From Akanthomyces muscarius (taxonomy: Eukaryota; Ascomycota; Sordariomycetes; Hypocreales; Cordycipitaceae), in the NCBI RefSeq assembly GCF_028009165.1, contig NC_079244.1, positions 4,402,001 to 4,466,000 of the forward strand: a DNA stretch of 64,000 nt, in the 5' to 3' direction. The translations under genes were made by a program, and so were the position numbers. Of the stretch, positions 1-12,365 are shown piece after piece. The notes under the pieces are model-generated. The model searched no databases. It saw only the letters and a program-made list of their open reading frames with translations, and was not told the origin of the DNA. Each line of letters begins with the position of its first letter. Position 1 is the stretch's first letter.

Positions 1-597
1 AGCTGCTGGCATGCTGGCACCCTGGCACGCTGCTACTGCTAGGTACCTAGGTATCTACCTACAGCGCATGCGTGGTACAGTTTTAGGCCTGTTTTGGACC
101 TGTCTGGGCCTGTCTGGCCCTTTTTACTGGCTGCTCCTCCGCTGAGGACCATCGCTCGCGGGGCTTTTTCGCCGCCGCACCGCTGCGCTGGGTCGCTCCG
201 AAAAGCAAGCCTCTTTCTCATCTTGAACCCGCACGCGAGCCCAACCGTTTGCTTCGTTTTTGCTCTTCTTCTTCGCCAGACGTCATTTTGCTGCTGTGCC
301 CGTCTTTTGGTGCTTCAAAGCATCGTCTATTCCTTACTGCAGCAATCCGTCATTCGCTCATCTCGATTGCCTTCCCCGCGACTTGCCTATTTCTCATCCT
401 TGTGTCTCGCCTGGCTCGTCGTTGACGAAACGTCGTTGATCAACCCCGCCTCGCTGCAAATGCCGACTTTGTGAGCTGCTCAGCCGTGCGATACTTTTGC
501 CCTTTTGCATTGCATAGCGCGTTCCTGTTTTTGGAAATTCAAGGGCTATAACTATTGTTCCTTTCTTTTTTTTTGAACGGACTCCGCGACTTGCACC
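1..597. other. Upstream region of the MMS19 gene
   Basis: No convincing gene lies here. A TAGGTACCTA-like palindrome sits at about 40-53. The stretch before the start codon at 598 is pyrimidine-rich (T-run near 560-575), as is usual for a fungal 5' leader. An open frame at 94-474 has no recognisable content and ordinary low-complexity composition. Confidence 0.5.
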
Positions 598-3500
598 ATG
601 GCCGACTTTCGACAGCTTGCGCTCGAGTTTGTCCTCGCGGATGACGAGGCTAAGCAGAGTGGCTTCGCCAAGCAGGCCGCACAAGGCAAGTCTTCCTGGA
701 ACAGAGTCTCATGCTGCCTACAACTTGTATGCTGACCGACTTCTAGAACTTCAGACGGCCGCCCCCTCGACAAACCCGGTGGCCCGCTGGGTAGAGTCAG
801 TGCAGGTTTGGATGCCAGGTAGCGGCGGTGACAGCCAAGACTCCCAGGAACAGACCGACTGGACGGCGCGAGCCAAAGGTATGGCCCCTATCAGCAAATT
901 TGGCGATTTTTATATACTGACGCAGATAGCTTTGGAATTTTTGTCGCAAACTCTCGAATATGTCGGCAATGACGTACTCAAGGCTAGTCAAGGTACGTAG
1001 CCCACCCTGCGATGTCGGCATGTCGGCTCATGTCCCCGGCTACTCACACCCTGCACAGTGAAACTCTTGGTTGGCTTCTTCGGTGCCATGTTCGACGTCG
1101 ATCACAAGGCAGGCGTGCTGCCGTCTGCTTTGGCCCTCTCCAAAATCATAGCCATGAAGTCGTTCCAGCCCTCAATCGGCCACGAAATTATCCAAAAAGT
1201 CTGCACCCTCAAGGACGACTTCTCCCGCCAAATAGCCAAGACTCGTCTGGCAGTATACGAGCTGCTACGATCCTTGATATCGAACAAAGATGTCGCCGCC
1301 AACATTAAACGCCGTGACGACGCTACAGCCTTCATGATTGAATTAATTGAGCTGTGCCGCAGCGAGCGCGATCCCGACTGCCTACTCGTCTGGTTCGATA
1401 TCCTATACACATACATGCTTCAATATTCTGTCGAAAAGGATATCTTGGAGCATGTATACGGCAGTTTCAAGGCATACTTCCCAATCACTCTGCCCCGAAC
1501 CGCGCAGAGCAAGGTCACGCCCGAAGAACTCAAATCCCAGCTGCGCAAATGTTTCTCAGCACACCATGCGCTGGCAGACAGTGCCATTCCATTCCTGGTT
1601 GGAAAGCTAGACCAAGGAGAGGGTGTCACTGTCAACGTCAAAGTCGATGTGCTGCGGACACTCAAAGCGTGTCTAGAGCAATACGAGGACCCCAGCCAGT
1701 CTGTGATTCCTTTTGCTAATCGGATATGGGGAAGTCTTAAATATGAGGTCCGCAACGGTGAGATTGAAGATACCATCTGGGCCACTCTCGAGGCCCTCAA
1801 AGCTCTCACGACTCGTTTAAGCGGAGACGACCTGCGCGACTTTACGCTCAACGTTACCCGTGACTGTGTCAACGACCTCTCGAATGCCATGTATGCCGGC
1901 GCTGCAGGCAGACTACTCGTTGCCATCTTGAGCGCATCACCGAGCGCCTTTGTTCTCATGGTCGCGCCAGCCATTACACATATCAAGGAGAACCTGCGCC
2001 ATCCCAAGTCCGAGTCCCATAGCCAGGATTTGCTGAGGTTGTTGAGGGTCATACTCGAGACTCGCATATTGCTCATGAAGCATACCATCACTGCCGAAGA
2101 ACTCACCGACTTTGTCTCCATCGACTCTGTTTTCAAGACCCTCTATGACGGTGTTTTCAAGACTCCACTCATGACTGCCAAGACCACAAACGCGTCCCAC
2201 GAAGAACTCAAGATCGGCGCAGAAGCAGTTCAAGGTGCTGCCGTACTACTTTGCCAGCGGGCTTCAGTGGCTGTGGATGTCACAGCCGATAGCCCCAGAC
2301 TTCTTTCTGACGAAACCTGTGCTGAGATCTGCGATTCACTATTCGAAATCACCACACGCCACTCACAGGACTTCCGGCAGCACCCTTCATCGTCTGATGA
2401 GCTGGTCAACGAGACGGCCAAGTCTCTACAGCGTATTGTCTTGGACCTGCCAACCGCTTTTGATACCCTCCTGCAGAAGGGGACTGCCATAATACGGGAG
2501 AGTTGGAAAGTACAAGGCGTCAGCGGCGCCAAAACCATACAAGAGCTAGGATCCATGCTGGCATATGTGGGCTGCTCTGAACTTCCGTCGCCGCCTTCGC
2601 CAGGACTTACGCATTTTGTCACGCTCATCTGTGCGCTCACAAACGAGCTCTTGGCTGCTATTACATCCAAGGCCGACAACAAGCTTTGGTGCTCACTGGT
2701 CGCCAGCGTTCAATCAGCCTGCCGCTACTTCAACGATGCCTGCTTTAAGCAAGACTTGGATCGCAACCAGCTACGTGTGTCTACCACCTGGCTAAGTGAC
2801 ATCACGAGCCTGCACCCCGAACTCAAGAGCGTGGGCAACCCTGATGCAGGCCAAGAAGTGAATATGCTGAGGTCTAGCGCTGACAAATCCATGGCGGACA
2901 TATATGGCGAATTTCTCTTAATCACGCTGTTCATCGTTAGAACGCTGTACCGCAAGGCGGCCCACACAACAGGCAACATCGGCAACGAGAGCATAGTATT
3001 GAGCGACGACTTCCCTCTGGACGACCAGTTCTCTGCATCGCAATACCTGTACCTGATATCCAGCCTCGCGAGCTTCGTCACGCACGAGTTTACCGAGACA
3101 CAACAAGCCGCACTGGCTGCCGAGACATGGGCCATCAACCTATTCCAGGATGGATACGCGACAACGCCAAGCTCTTGGAAGTGGCTTGTCAACGGTCGCG
3201 TGAACTCTTTGACATTCGGCATCGTGGAGGCTTTGCACCCGGCTAGGGTAGCGAAATTGGTCAGTACTCACAACCACGCTGCTGAAGACAAGATGCTAAC
3301 AATAGATAGTTTGACGGTGACGTTGGCCAACAAATGCTTGTTGCCATCATCTCGAGCACAGAGAGAGACAACAGCGCGACTGCAACTGCCGTGTCCAAGT
3401 CTATCCTCAGCATTCTCGCCAACAAGTACACACTGGAGACGGCCGAACCAGTCCTCGATGCTATCAACACACAACTGGCTAATGCGCTGCTGAACTCCGA

Positions 3501-4296
3501 AGACTCATCTATAGACAAGGCCATTCCTGTCCTCGCCATCGCAGCTGGCCTGCTGCGTCGATACAACGGAAAGCAGACACATCGCTTAGTTGAGCTGATC
3601 CGCGACAGCCCCAAGAACAGAATCATCGGTTATGATATAGCTCGCCGGCTGGAGCTCATTGCCGCTCCACAGAGATTCCTCTCCAAGGAAGCATATGCGG
3701 TTGTAAAACCGCTTTGGATGCAGAAGCTCTACATGCAGATGGCGCAGCCCATGCTCGAGTGTGCTCTGTCTACAAACCAATTTCTCTACGATAACCTGGC
3801 CAAGACCAGCTTCGGACTCGGTGTGCTTATGCTCGTGAAGCACATGCCATACTCTGTGTACGAAGATGATGTGGAAAAGCTTCTGCGCGTTGCCATTTCG
3901 GTTGCCCAGACGGTCGGGCTCGGCACTGACACGCTGGCATCTCTTGACGTGCTCAAGACGGCCCTGACAGAGGCACCTGAGAAGACGCAGGACCACATTC
4001 GAAGCATCATTGGTATCTGCACGAGCACTTTTGCTGTTGACGAGCAACCCAAGCCAAAGCCGGACTGGGTGCCCGAAGCCATTGCCGCGCCATCGCAGGA
4101 TCCGGAGACACTGGCTCGCTGTAGCAAGACTGGCCTCCAGATCCTAGGTGGTCTTCCTCGGCTGGTCGAGTCTCGCCACCTTTTGGCCTACGTGCCTCAG
4201 GTGGAGAGGAACCTCGCCGCAGCCTGTGGTCACCGAGTCCGCGACGTGCGTGCGTCTGCTCGTGCGGCACGTGTTGCGTGGGCAGAAGTGAAATAA
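598..4296 (+). CDS. MET18: MMS19/Met18 cytosolic iron-sulfur assembly (CIA) factor
   Basis: This is the fungal MMS19 (Met18) protein, a HEAT-repeat scaffold of the CIA targeting complex. In the family it delivers Fe-S clusters to DNA polymerases, helicases and XPD of TFIIH, so its loss affects repair and transcription. Five exons join to about 1156 residues, a normal family length: introns 686-746, 879-929, 993-1058 and 3260-3309. The N-terminal MMS19 block follows intron 3 (about residues 115-400) and the conserved C-terminal HEAT block fills the last exon. The start MADFRQLALEF is chosen because it is the first ATG after the T-rich leader and splices in frame. Intron 1 begins GCAAGT, so it is a GC-AG intron. 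Family assignment is from recognised sequence; function is from the family. Confidence 0.9.
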
Positions 4297-4825
4297 AGAT
4301 GAGTATGGCCGCGTGGAAGCGTGAAGAAGCGAGGGAGGATCGCATTCCACGGCAGTGATTGGCGTTGCAGTGGGCAGCTGATTATGCTGTGGTGAGCCAA
4401 AAGGGGTGTTGAACCTTGTAATTTGCAAAGTGACGATTGTCTTTTTTTTTTCTCAAGTAGAATAGAATTTATTGGCATGAGTGTGCCTGGGTCGAAGAGT
4501 GGTTCATGGCTGTTCTGTGCACCATGGCCATCCATGCATAGCACTCATATGTTGCTCTTTTTATTTATATGCAGATAGGTGGAAATACCATTTTGTTATT
4601 TTACTCTTGTTTTTATTATCCTTGATAATTTATTTACCTTTTGAGAATACACTGCTTGTTTCATGGAGCAACAGCGTGCGTAAATGTTACTTTAAAAAAA
4701 CTCCGCTGATCAAAACATCTCTTATCATGTCAATACTTTGCGATTGCAAGTCGGCGTGGAATTAAGCCTCGTAGCCCCAAGAACCGCCGAATTATTCTCT
4801 CCTCCCCAACATACATACAAGCGAC
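4297..4825. other. Convergent 3' region between MET18 and SPC2
   Basis: AT-rich spacer between two genes ending toward each other. It presumably holds both 3' UTRs and polyadenylation signals. No gene is visible. Confidence 0.6.
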
Positions 4826-5606
4826 CTACGCCTTGCGCTGTCGCGCCTCACCCCGGGCCTCGGTGCCCGACGCCGCGAGCACCGCGTCGAGCAGGTCCGG
4901 GTTGGCGTCGAGCATCTCGCGCGACGCCTTGACGCGCTTGGGGTCCTGCTTGCCAATCAGCGGCACCGCGCTCGCGAGCATCTCCTGGAACGGCGCGGCC
5001 ACGAAGAAGCCGACCTCGTCGAACCAGCCGGCGAACTCCTTGGCGAGGGTATAGGTCTGGGGCCTGTCGGTGGCGGTGGTGCGTTTCGGGGACACGGTGA
5101 TGCCGAGGTTGTAGATGGGGACGTTTTTCTTTGTCGTCGTCGAGATTGTAATCTGAGGGTCTCTTGTCAGCAGAGGAGACACGGGGGAATCGGCGGGGGA
5201 GAGGGAACGTACCTTGTCGCCGGATGGCGCTGTGCCCTCGTAGATGATGTTCTTTTCCCGCTGGGTCATCCAGTAGGTCAGGGCGCCGTTGAGGCACATG
5301 TAGACGACGACGGCGGCGGCGGTATAGTGCTTGGTGCTGTCCCAGCCCAGCTTGTAGTCCCAGAGGAAGCAGAGCGCGGCGACGGAAAAGGCGCTGTAGC
5401 CGAGCGCGAGGCGCACGTCCTGGAGGCGGTGCGTCTGCTTGAACTTGAGAGAGTTGAGGTAGTTGGGGATCGCATCGTCCGAGGTGTTCTTTAGATCTGG
5501 GTGCGAGCGCGCGCGTCAGCGGTACGTCGTGGGAGTGAGTACACTGTAGGGGGATGGGGGTTGGCTTACCCGCGAGGTTGTAGAGCGCAATCTTTTCGGC
5601 CGCCAT
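4826..5606 (-). CDS. SPC2: Signal peptidase complex subunit 2 (Spc2/SPCS2)
   Basis: Non-catalytic 25-kDa-type subunit of the ER signal peptidase complex, which in yeast and animals helps link the peptidase to the translocon. Three exons (5606-5570, 5496-5213, 5152-4826) give about 215 residues, a usual length. The protein starts MAAEKIALYNLAG. Two adjacent hydrophobic segments (about residues 45-65 and 70-92, around ALCFLWDYKLG and VVVYMCLNGALTYW) form the membrane hairpin typical of SPCS2. The cytosolic C-terminal domain contains YNLGITVSPKR and the FAGWFDEVGFF block. The second intron (5153-5212, 60 nt) is in frame and has no stop, so an unspliced reading would add 20 residues. Transcribed divergently from EMC3. 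Confidence 0.88.
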
Positions 5607-6045
5607 TGTGACTGTGTGATTCGGTGTTCTTGCCCGGATATGTCGCAGGAATTGGGAGAAGAAGCAGAGAGAGTCGGCGTTCAAGGTTATGGTCGAGGTG
5701 GCTTGTAAGTCTCGTGGGGAAAGGATAGCTGTCCCCAGCGGCCGACTATCCAGGCCAGAGTGTGGGGACCACTTTGAGCTGGTCAACTGGTGCAGCACAC
5801 CCAACCCGCCTGTAGCGCTGTACTGAGTAGGTACCTAACGTTACTTGACAGGCGGGCTGTCAGCTAGCTGGAGCTAGCGGCAGGCGGCAGAATAGTAGCT
5901 CCGGAGCTGGCAGCGGCTCCAATCCCAATCCCACCACGAGGTAGCTTGCCTTCCATCAATCTCGACAACCACCAGCGACCGTCGTCACGGTTCCTCGATT
6001 TCCATCTCCGAAGCGACTGCGGACCGAAACCGATCCGCACCCATC
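5607..6045. promoter_or_regulatory. Shared divergent promoter region SPC2/EMC3
   Basis: About 440 bases separate two head-to-head start codons. A perfect TAGGTACCTA palindrome lies at 5828-5837. No TATA box is obvious. That both genes share control is inference. Confidence 0.5.
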
Positions 6046-7018
6046 ATGGCGCAGATTCCCGTGCAGACCCTCTACAGGGACCCCCAGTTATTGTATGTCG
6101 GCAACAAGAGTCGGCGCGGAACCTCTCGGACTGGGGGGACATTGTGCTAATCATCGAGCAGCTACTGGATCCTGATCCCCATCACCGTCGTCATGGTGCT
6201 CACGGGCGTCCTCCGTCACTACGCCTCGGTCCTCATGGCCCCGACGCCGAAGAAGCTCGAGGCCAAGGCCATCCGCGAGCAGCGCGCCCTGGCCCGCGGC
6301 GCCACCCTCCGCGGCAACTACCACGTGCTGTCCCGCCGGTCGTTCGAGGCCCGCCGCGAGGCCCTCGCCGCCGGCTACGAGTCGGGCGAGTTCCTCAAGG
6401 ACCCGGACAGCAAGGGCAAGCCGGCGGCCAACCCGCTGAGCGACCCGGGCGCCATGGACGGCATGATGGGCATGATGAAGAACAACATGGCCATGATTAT
6501 CCCCAACACGCTCATCATGAGCTGGATCAATGCGTTTTTCAGCGGCTACGTCATTAGTATGTGTTCAATTGAAGGGCTCGCCCAGTTGAGGATTGAGCAT
6601 TTTGCTAACCATGCGGACAATAGTGAAACTGCCGTTTCCAATCACCATCAAGTTCAAGAGCATGCTCCAGGCGGGCGTGCAGACCAAGGATATGGACCCC
6701 CGATGGATGTCCAGTATTAGTTGGTACTTTCTGTGCATCTTTGGTCTGCAGTTTGTCTACGTCTTTCTCCTCGGCGGCGACAATGGTGAGTACTTGATAA
6801 TATGAACAGTAAATGTGTTGCAGAGTTACTGACTTGTTGGTACAGCCGCTAGCCAGCTCGCTCAGCAGATGCAGGCCCAGGGTATGCCGGTAAACCCCAT
6901 GGGCGGTCCTGGCCAGGACGTCGACAAGCAGTTCAAGACCGAGGCGGAGAACCTGCAAGTCGTTGAGCACTACTCTGTTCTGGACGATGTTGAGGACCGC
7001 CTGCTATCGCGTTTCTAG
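6046..7018 (+). CDS. EMC3: ER membrane protein complex subunit 3
   Basis: EMC3 is the Oxa1/YidC-superfamily core of the ER membrane complex, which inserts tail-anchored and multipass proteins into the ER membrane. Introns 6093-6161, 6557-6623 and 6786-6845 leave a 258-residue protein, close to the family norm. Membrane segments: about 17-38 (YWILIPITVVMVLTGVL), about 128-150 (MIIPNTLIMSWINAFFSGYVI) and about 180-200 (WYFLCIFGLQFVYVFLLGG). The cytosolic loop carries the conserved LRGNYHVLSRRSFEARR stretch and a methionine-rich segment near MDGMMGMMKNNM, as in other EMC3 proteins. All three splice junctions restore recognisable family sequence. Its neighbour SPC2 is also an ER protein-biogenesis factor. 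Confidence 0.93.
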
Positions 7019-7157
7019 CGGCAATTCTTTTTGATTCCACTTGAAATAATATAGACAGACGATAGATGAATGTGTACAAGATATACGCCGTTCCCATGAT
7101 TGTTCCCAAAACAAATGCCTAACCAACCAATCCGTGCTTTTTTTTTCAATTATGCGC

Positions 7158-8000
7158 TTATGCGCTGTCCCACCACAGGCACACGCCAAGACCTTCCTTG
7201 GCCATGCTGCCCTTGATGCGGTAGGGTGTCTTTATAGGCGAGTCCTCGGCTTGCGTAGGGCCAATGGGCGTCTGATCGTGCCAGTCCTCGTCAATGACCT
7301 GCAGGCGCACCATTTCGTGGGTATCATAAAACAGCCTCTCCTCCTCGTCCAGGTTCCAGATCCAAAGCTGTTCCGAATGATTGCTGCGCAAAAACAGTTA
7401 GCGACTCATGACGAACGAAAATGGTCAAGACTGCGAACGTACTATTCTGCACCGGCAGGGAGCTCTTCAAAGGGCACGAAGATGTCGTCAAAGAAGTCTG
7501 TCCGTACATTGATGCCTGCAGGCGTGGAGCTGCGTATGCGACCGACCATGACTTCGCCCTTGAATGGACGAAACACAATCATGCGAAACTCGACTTTTTG
7601 AAAAAAATCAGCTTTGAAGGGAACCAAGGTGCTAGCGTCGAGGCGCAAATACCGTTTACATTGACCAGGCCGGTTCCATGGCCGATGAGGCCCTCTGACG
7701 TCCAGAGAATGTCATACAAACATATACATAAGCCGATTTTTTGAATGACCTGTTGTCATGCAGAGTCAGCCAGTGTGCCCCAAAACGAGAATGATGCAGC
7801 TAGCGAGCTAGGGACGAACTCACCTTGTTGGCGTATTTGGCATTAATATTGTCTTCAATGGCGATTATACTGCGCTTGGCAAAATCTTCTGGTGCAATCT
7901 GCACGAGATCTGAGAGTTTTGTCTAGAAAAATATAACGGGTCAATGATTGGGGTGGCTTTGGATTCGCACAGTGAGTGTGTCACATACAAGAATGAACAT
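7158..8000 (-). CDS. RPC25: DNA-directed RNA polymerase III subunit Rpc25 (RPC8)
   Basis: Rpc25 pairs with Rpc17 to form the Pol III stalk and is the paralogue of Rpb7. Five exons were traced: a 4-residue first exon (MFIL), then TKLSDLVQIAPEDFAKRS, then VIQKIGLCICLYD...HGTGLVNVN, then VEFRMIVFRPFKGEV...FEELPAGAEY, then NHSEQLWIW to the stop. The total is about 200 residues, as expected. The SHS2-like N-terminal tip and the S1/OB-fold domain (VGRIRSSTPAGI, FFDDIFVP) are both visible. The third intron must end in the weak acceptor AAAAG to join LVNVN to VEFRM. Every other junction is canonical. It is head-to-head with the NUFIP1-like gene. Confidence 0.88.
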
Positions 8001-8766
8001 GATGGCTGCGCGGCGGCCGCGATCCGACAGAAGGAGCAATCAGAGCGCGTCACGATGCATACGTTCCAGCTGCGATGAAGTGGTGGGCCATATGGCTTGC
8101 TGGATGCAAATGAATAGGAAATAGGTGAGGCTCGCTGGCACGGTGCGCTCCAGATCACTTCTGGTCTATTCGAAAATCGAAAAGCTGCGAGACAGGCAAA
8201 ATCGCGAGGCGCGCCCAAACGGGCTTAGCTGTCAAGCCTCACTGTGGCCAGGCGGCTCTCACCGCCTGCCGCTTCGCACAGCCTTGTTCCCCCCTCCAGG
8301 CGTTGTTTCAACGAGGCAAACAGATTTAGACAGGCGGCAGAAAAAAAGCGTCTCTCCTTGACTTGGCGCCTCTTTGCCTGACTACTTATCCTGGTCAGCT
8401 TCTGGGAAGGCAGACAATCCTCAAACAAGGAAACCACTCATCGCACTTTTTGGAGCACCCGCTACGAAGTCCAGCGTGGGTGACTTTCAATAGTGCTGTC
8501 AAGGTAATAAAACGAGCCACCAGAGGCTGCTCGCTTGTTAGTTTGCTTGCGCTCCTGTTTCTCGTTCCTCTTTGCCGCCACCTGCTGCTTTCTTTGTGTG
8601 CCTGCGCCCCCCCTCTCGCTCTTTCTTCTTTCAGCAAACACTGTTCATCAGCAAATCGTGTCGGGAGCGAATTCTCTTTCGTCTTTTAGGGTGAACTTCA
8701 GCAAGCGCGCATTCGCCTCTCATCCTGCAGCTGTCCCTAATCTACCTGTTTTGCCTCCTATCCATC
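8001..8766. promoter_or_regulatory. Divergent promoter region RPC25/NUFIP1-like gene
   Basis: 766 bases between two opposed start codons. The part nearest 8767 is strongly CT-rich (8540-8640), as in many fungal leaders. No additional gene was found. Confidence 0.45.
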
Positions 8767-10657
8767 ATGTCTGGGTACGGGTACGGGCCGCCGCCGCCGC
8801 CGCCGCCAGCCGCCAGCTCCCCGGCCGGGTACGGTCGAGGATCTAGTTCGCAGCGACGTGGAGGTTCCCATGGTCATGGCCGTGGCCGTGGGGGACAGGG
8901 GCAGCACAATGGGCCTCGACCTGAGCACCACCAAGCCTCTCAGCCGCGATACGATTACATGCCGCCGCAGCCATACGCGAACCATCCTTCCGTCCCCATG
9001 AGCTACCCTCCGACGCCTGGCCACAGCTATCCGCATCAGCCCCATGCTCAACACTGGAGCCCCGACCATGGCGGTCATCATGGGCCTGCAGCTGCACCAA
9101 TGCCACCTGCTTCCTATCCTCCGGCATACCCGCCGCAGAGCTACCCTCCGGTGCATTACACTCCCCCGCAACAGGTCCCTTATGCGCCTCCTCAGCACTA
9201 TCCCTATGGTGCGCCCCCGCCTCCGAGCCCATCTCAGTGGAATGGGCCGGGGCAGCCGCATCATGCTGGTGGCCGACCATCTCGCGGCGGTTATCACGAC
9301 AAGGGTCCAAGGGGTCCAGCCAGACCTCCAAATGGAGGCAGCTATGCTCAGCCATACCCATCTGATCCCCGTGCTCATCAACCTCCTCCTCAGCACTACC
9401 CATATGGAGGACCTCCTCCAGCACAGCGTTCTGTCTCGCACCACAAAGACGCGCAACATGGGCAGTACCCACGTCGCGGCCGTGGAGGGCACAGAGATGG
9501 CGGCAACCGTGGCCGAGGTGGCCACCACAACGACAGGCGCTCTAACAAGCCCAACCCAAATAATGCGCAGCTAAAGAATGATTCTGCGTCTCTCGGGAAA
9601 AAGAAGAAGCGCAAGACAAATACCCTTGGCTTAACGCCTGGTATGGAGTCGGAGTCTGAAGACGACGAGGGGGAAGAGAAGGCTCTCAGTGAGCTTATAG
9701 GAGAAGAAGCATTGAGGTATTTGAACCGCTCTGTGCCTGTCAAACTTACGCCGAAAAACTAACAATGGCCCTAGAATCAACGATGTTGCTGCTTTCCTTG
9801 CAGAACGTCGTAAGAACTTCCCCACGAAAGCTCGTACCGAAGCCAGAAAGGCTGCCGCGCAAGCGCAAAGGAACGAGGACAAAGCTGCCTCGCTCGAAAG
9901 GGAAGCAGATAAATTGCGTAAGCAACTGCGCAAAGTGGAATTCTCTATCAAGCGAAAGCGAGAGCAAGGCGACGAGGGCGACGAGATGCGTGGCGCCTCT
10001 GAAAATTCGTCCGACGATGAACCCCCCGAAGCCCTTTCGACCAAGGCGTCGTCTACAGCTATCCCCAGTCGACCACTTCCCACTACTGGTGGAAAGAAGG
10101 CAGATGTTACTAGACACTGCAAATACTATTCTACGGGTGGAACTTGCGGTAAGAAGGGCAAGTGCCGCTTCGTACATGATCCCGAAATCCGCGAGGCTGC
10201 TATCAAAGAACAAGAGGCCAATAATGGCCGCTTGACTATTCAGCAGCGTCTGGTCCTCAATGACAAGGAGCAAGAAGATTTGGCGGTTCTGCGGTCTATC
10301 CAGTATCTCCGCCAAAAGGGCATCATGTCCGAGGCCGTCGCCGCGAGTGCGGTAGCCCTAAACGGCAAAGAAAGCAACGACAGCAAGGGCACGAAAGTCA
10401 GCAAGACCAACACTGTCGATAAAGACCCAGGCCCACCACTTGTCGTTTCTTCTACGTCTCCTTATCAACTGCCACCACCACCGGCATCGCTACCACAACC
10501 CCCTGCCAAGGCAGATCCAGGTGCGACTACGACAACAAGCCAGCGAAATGGCAAAGTGGAGGGCGAAAAAGGGGGCGCAGAAACTACGAAGCACTATGAG
10601 GGATGGCTCCTTCAGCCCTATGGCTCAAGCGGCAAAGAAAACAACGGTGCGCCGTGA
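8767..10657 (+). CDS. NUFIP1-type CCCH zinc-finger protein (snoRNP assembly)
   Basis: One intron (9717-9774) leaves 610 residues. Residues 1-270 are Pro/Tyr/His/Gly-rich and disordered, with RG-rich patches (GHGRGRGGQG, RGRGGHRDGGN) suggesting RNA contact. A KKKKRK basic run near 280 could be a nuclear signal. The diagnostic NUFIP1 core starts at the splice junction, about 317-338 (INDVAAFLAERRKNFPTKAR), followed by a coiled coil (about 338-375). A CCCH finger (C-x8-C-x5-C-x3-H) begins at residue 432. NUFIP1/Rsa1 proteins work with the R2TP complex to assemble box C/D snoRNPs. That role is taken from the family. The C-terminus is low-complexity Pro/Thr. Confidence 0.8.
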
Positions 10658-11176
10658 GTGCGGGCACGTTGAAGCATCATGTACAGGGACGACCGAGAAC
10701 CAACTAGCTCCAGACCTGCGTCAAGTATCGTAGATTTATGCCAAAGGCACCATGTAGAGTGAAGTGATTCACTTGACAGTTTACCACAGCAGATGCCACT
10801 ACTGTAATAATAGCAATCTTTATCAACTTGGACAAATTAGCTGTGCGGAGGACAAACTTGTGACACATTGCGACATAGTTTCTAGGCGGCATGGAAATGA
10901 ATAAATGAAACTCCATCGCTAAATGTCTATGTAATGTATGCGTGCCAACAGTCCACCTCCGCCACCCATCCATCCATCCATCCAAAATCGCCTGCCTTGC
11001 AACAGTCTTTGAACATGGTGTAGAAGAATAAAACAAAAGAGCTGAGAGAAAATAGACCAAGAAAAGAAAAACACAACGCCGTGGTATAATTCTCGTCTCC
11101 CTCCGTGCTAGTCGATGCTTTCCACCTCTTTACGAAATTAAAATGCGCCAAATGACAGCAGCCAAAAATTGAGCAA
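10658..11176. other. Convergent spacer with a short CCAT repeat
   Basis: 3' regions of two convergent genes. A (CCAT)n microsatellite of 4-5 units lies at about 10965-10984. No gene is visible. Confidence 0.5.
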
Positions 11177-12365
11177 TCACCTGTAGCCCAAGGCTCTCCG
11201 GCGACGCTCCTCCTTGGCCGCCTTGAGGGACTCTTCCAGCTGCTTCTCACGTATGTCCTCCTGTCGGGCAATGCGCGCCGCGCGGTCCTCCTCGTCGTAT
11301 ATGTCGTCCATGCCGGCCTCCATGTCCGACGACCCGTCCGAGGCGTATCCGTGGCCTCGCTCAACGCCGCCATCCTCGTCGTCGTCGTAGTCGATAAAGT
11401 CGTCCATGTCCTCGTCGTATTCATCGTCGTACTTACTGCCGCGGGCTCCAGCGCCGCGGGCCTTGGGCGCGCTGAGCAAAGCGCCACCGCGCGGGGCCTC
11501 GTGGTGCCGCTTCTTGACGTCGCTGCCGGGTTTGGGCCGCGCGGTGCCTGCGTAACCGGTCGTCGCCGTGGCGGCCTTTTTGATCTTCTTCTCCGGTTCC
11601 GGGACAGCAGCAGCCGCCCGACGCGCCGAGCCTGGTGCCGTAGAAGATGGTCGTTGCTTTGACAGGGTCGAGCTGGCCCCAGGGCGTCTGTTGCCGTTGG
11701 TGGCGGCACCGCTGCTGGTGGGCCGCTGAAAAGGCCGTGATGTGCCGCCGTAGCCGGGCGCGGCCGGCTTCTTCCCACGCGCGGCCGGCCCAGCGGCGGG
11801 AGTACCTTCTTGCCCTTCGTCCTTGAGCCGCTTCGGGGGGTTCTCGACCTTTTTGTGCTGAATCTTGCCCACCTGGCCCATGGATACCTGCGCGGCCTTG
11901 CCGCGGGCCAAGATCTCGGCAAACGACCCCTTCTTCGGTGCGACTCTCGAGGGTGCAGCAGCCGCGGGCGAGGAGGCGGCAGACGACGTAGGTCGGGGCT
12001 TGTTCGCCGGTGGAGCTGCTGCTCGCGCAGTCGATCCAGGAGGTCGTCCGCCGGCCGCTGTTCCGGCATAGCGCGCACCACTCGAAAAAGCTTTGTCGTC
12101 CCCAGGTCGTGGTGTCTGAGACGACTTTGCCGGCGGGGGTGTGAGCCGCTGTGTCTTGCTGGCAGTGCTGGGCAGATCGGAGCTCGCCTTTCGTTTGATG
12201 CTTGGGGGTGGGTTGGGGCGGCTCGACGCCGGGCTCTTGGCCGCCCCTCCGCTGATCGAGGCCAATAAATCACTGATCTGTACATGTCGGTGGTTAGGAA
12301 CCTGTGCCGCAAAGGATACTCTAGACTGTGTAGTCTCGTTGATGCTGCCGGCGACTTACAGGCAT
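11177..12365 (-). CDS. SPT2: SPT2 chromatin protein (histone H3-H4 chaperone)
   Basis: Spt2 is an HMG-like chromatin factor that binds H3-H4 and DNA during transcription elongation. Exon 1 codes only for Met-Pro (12365-12360). An 82-nt intron (12278-12359) then joins to ISDLLASISGG, giving 368 residues. Most of the chain is basic, Pro/Ser/Ala-rich and disordered. The conserved C-terminal SPT2 domain (about 275-368) has the acidic DEYDEDMDDFIDYDDDE block, then DMEAGMDDIYDEEDRAARIARQED and a basic helix ending RRRRALGYR, matching the family. The two-residue first exon would be easy to miss, but it supplies the only sensible ATG. Divergent from RPP2. Confidence 0.88.
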
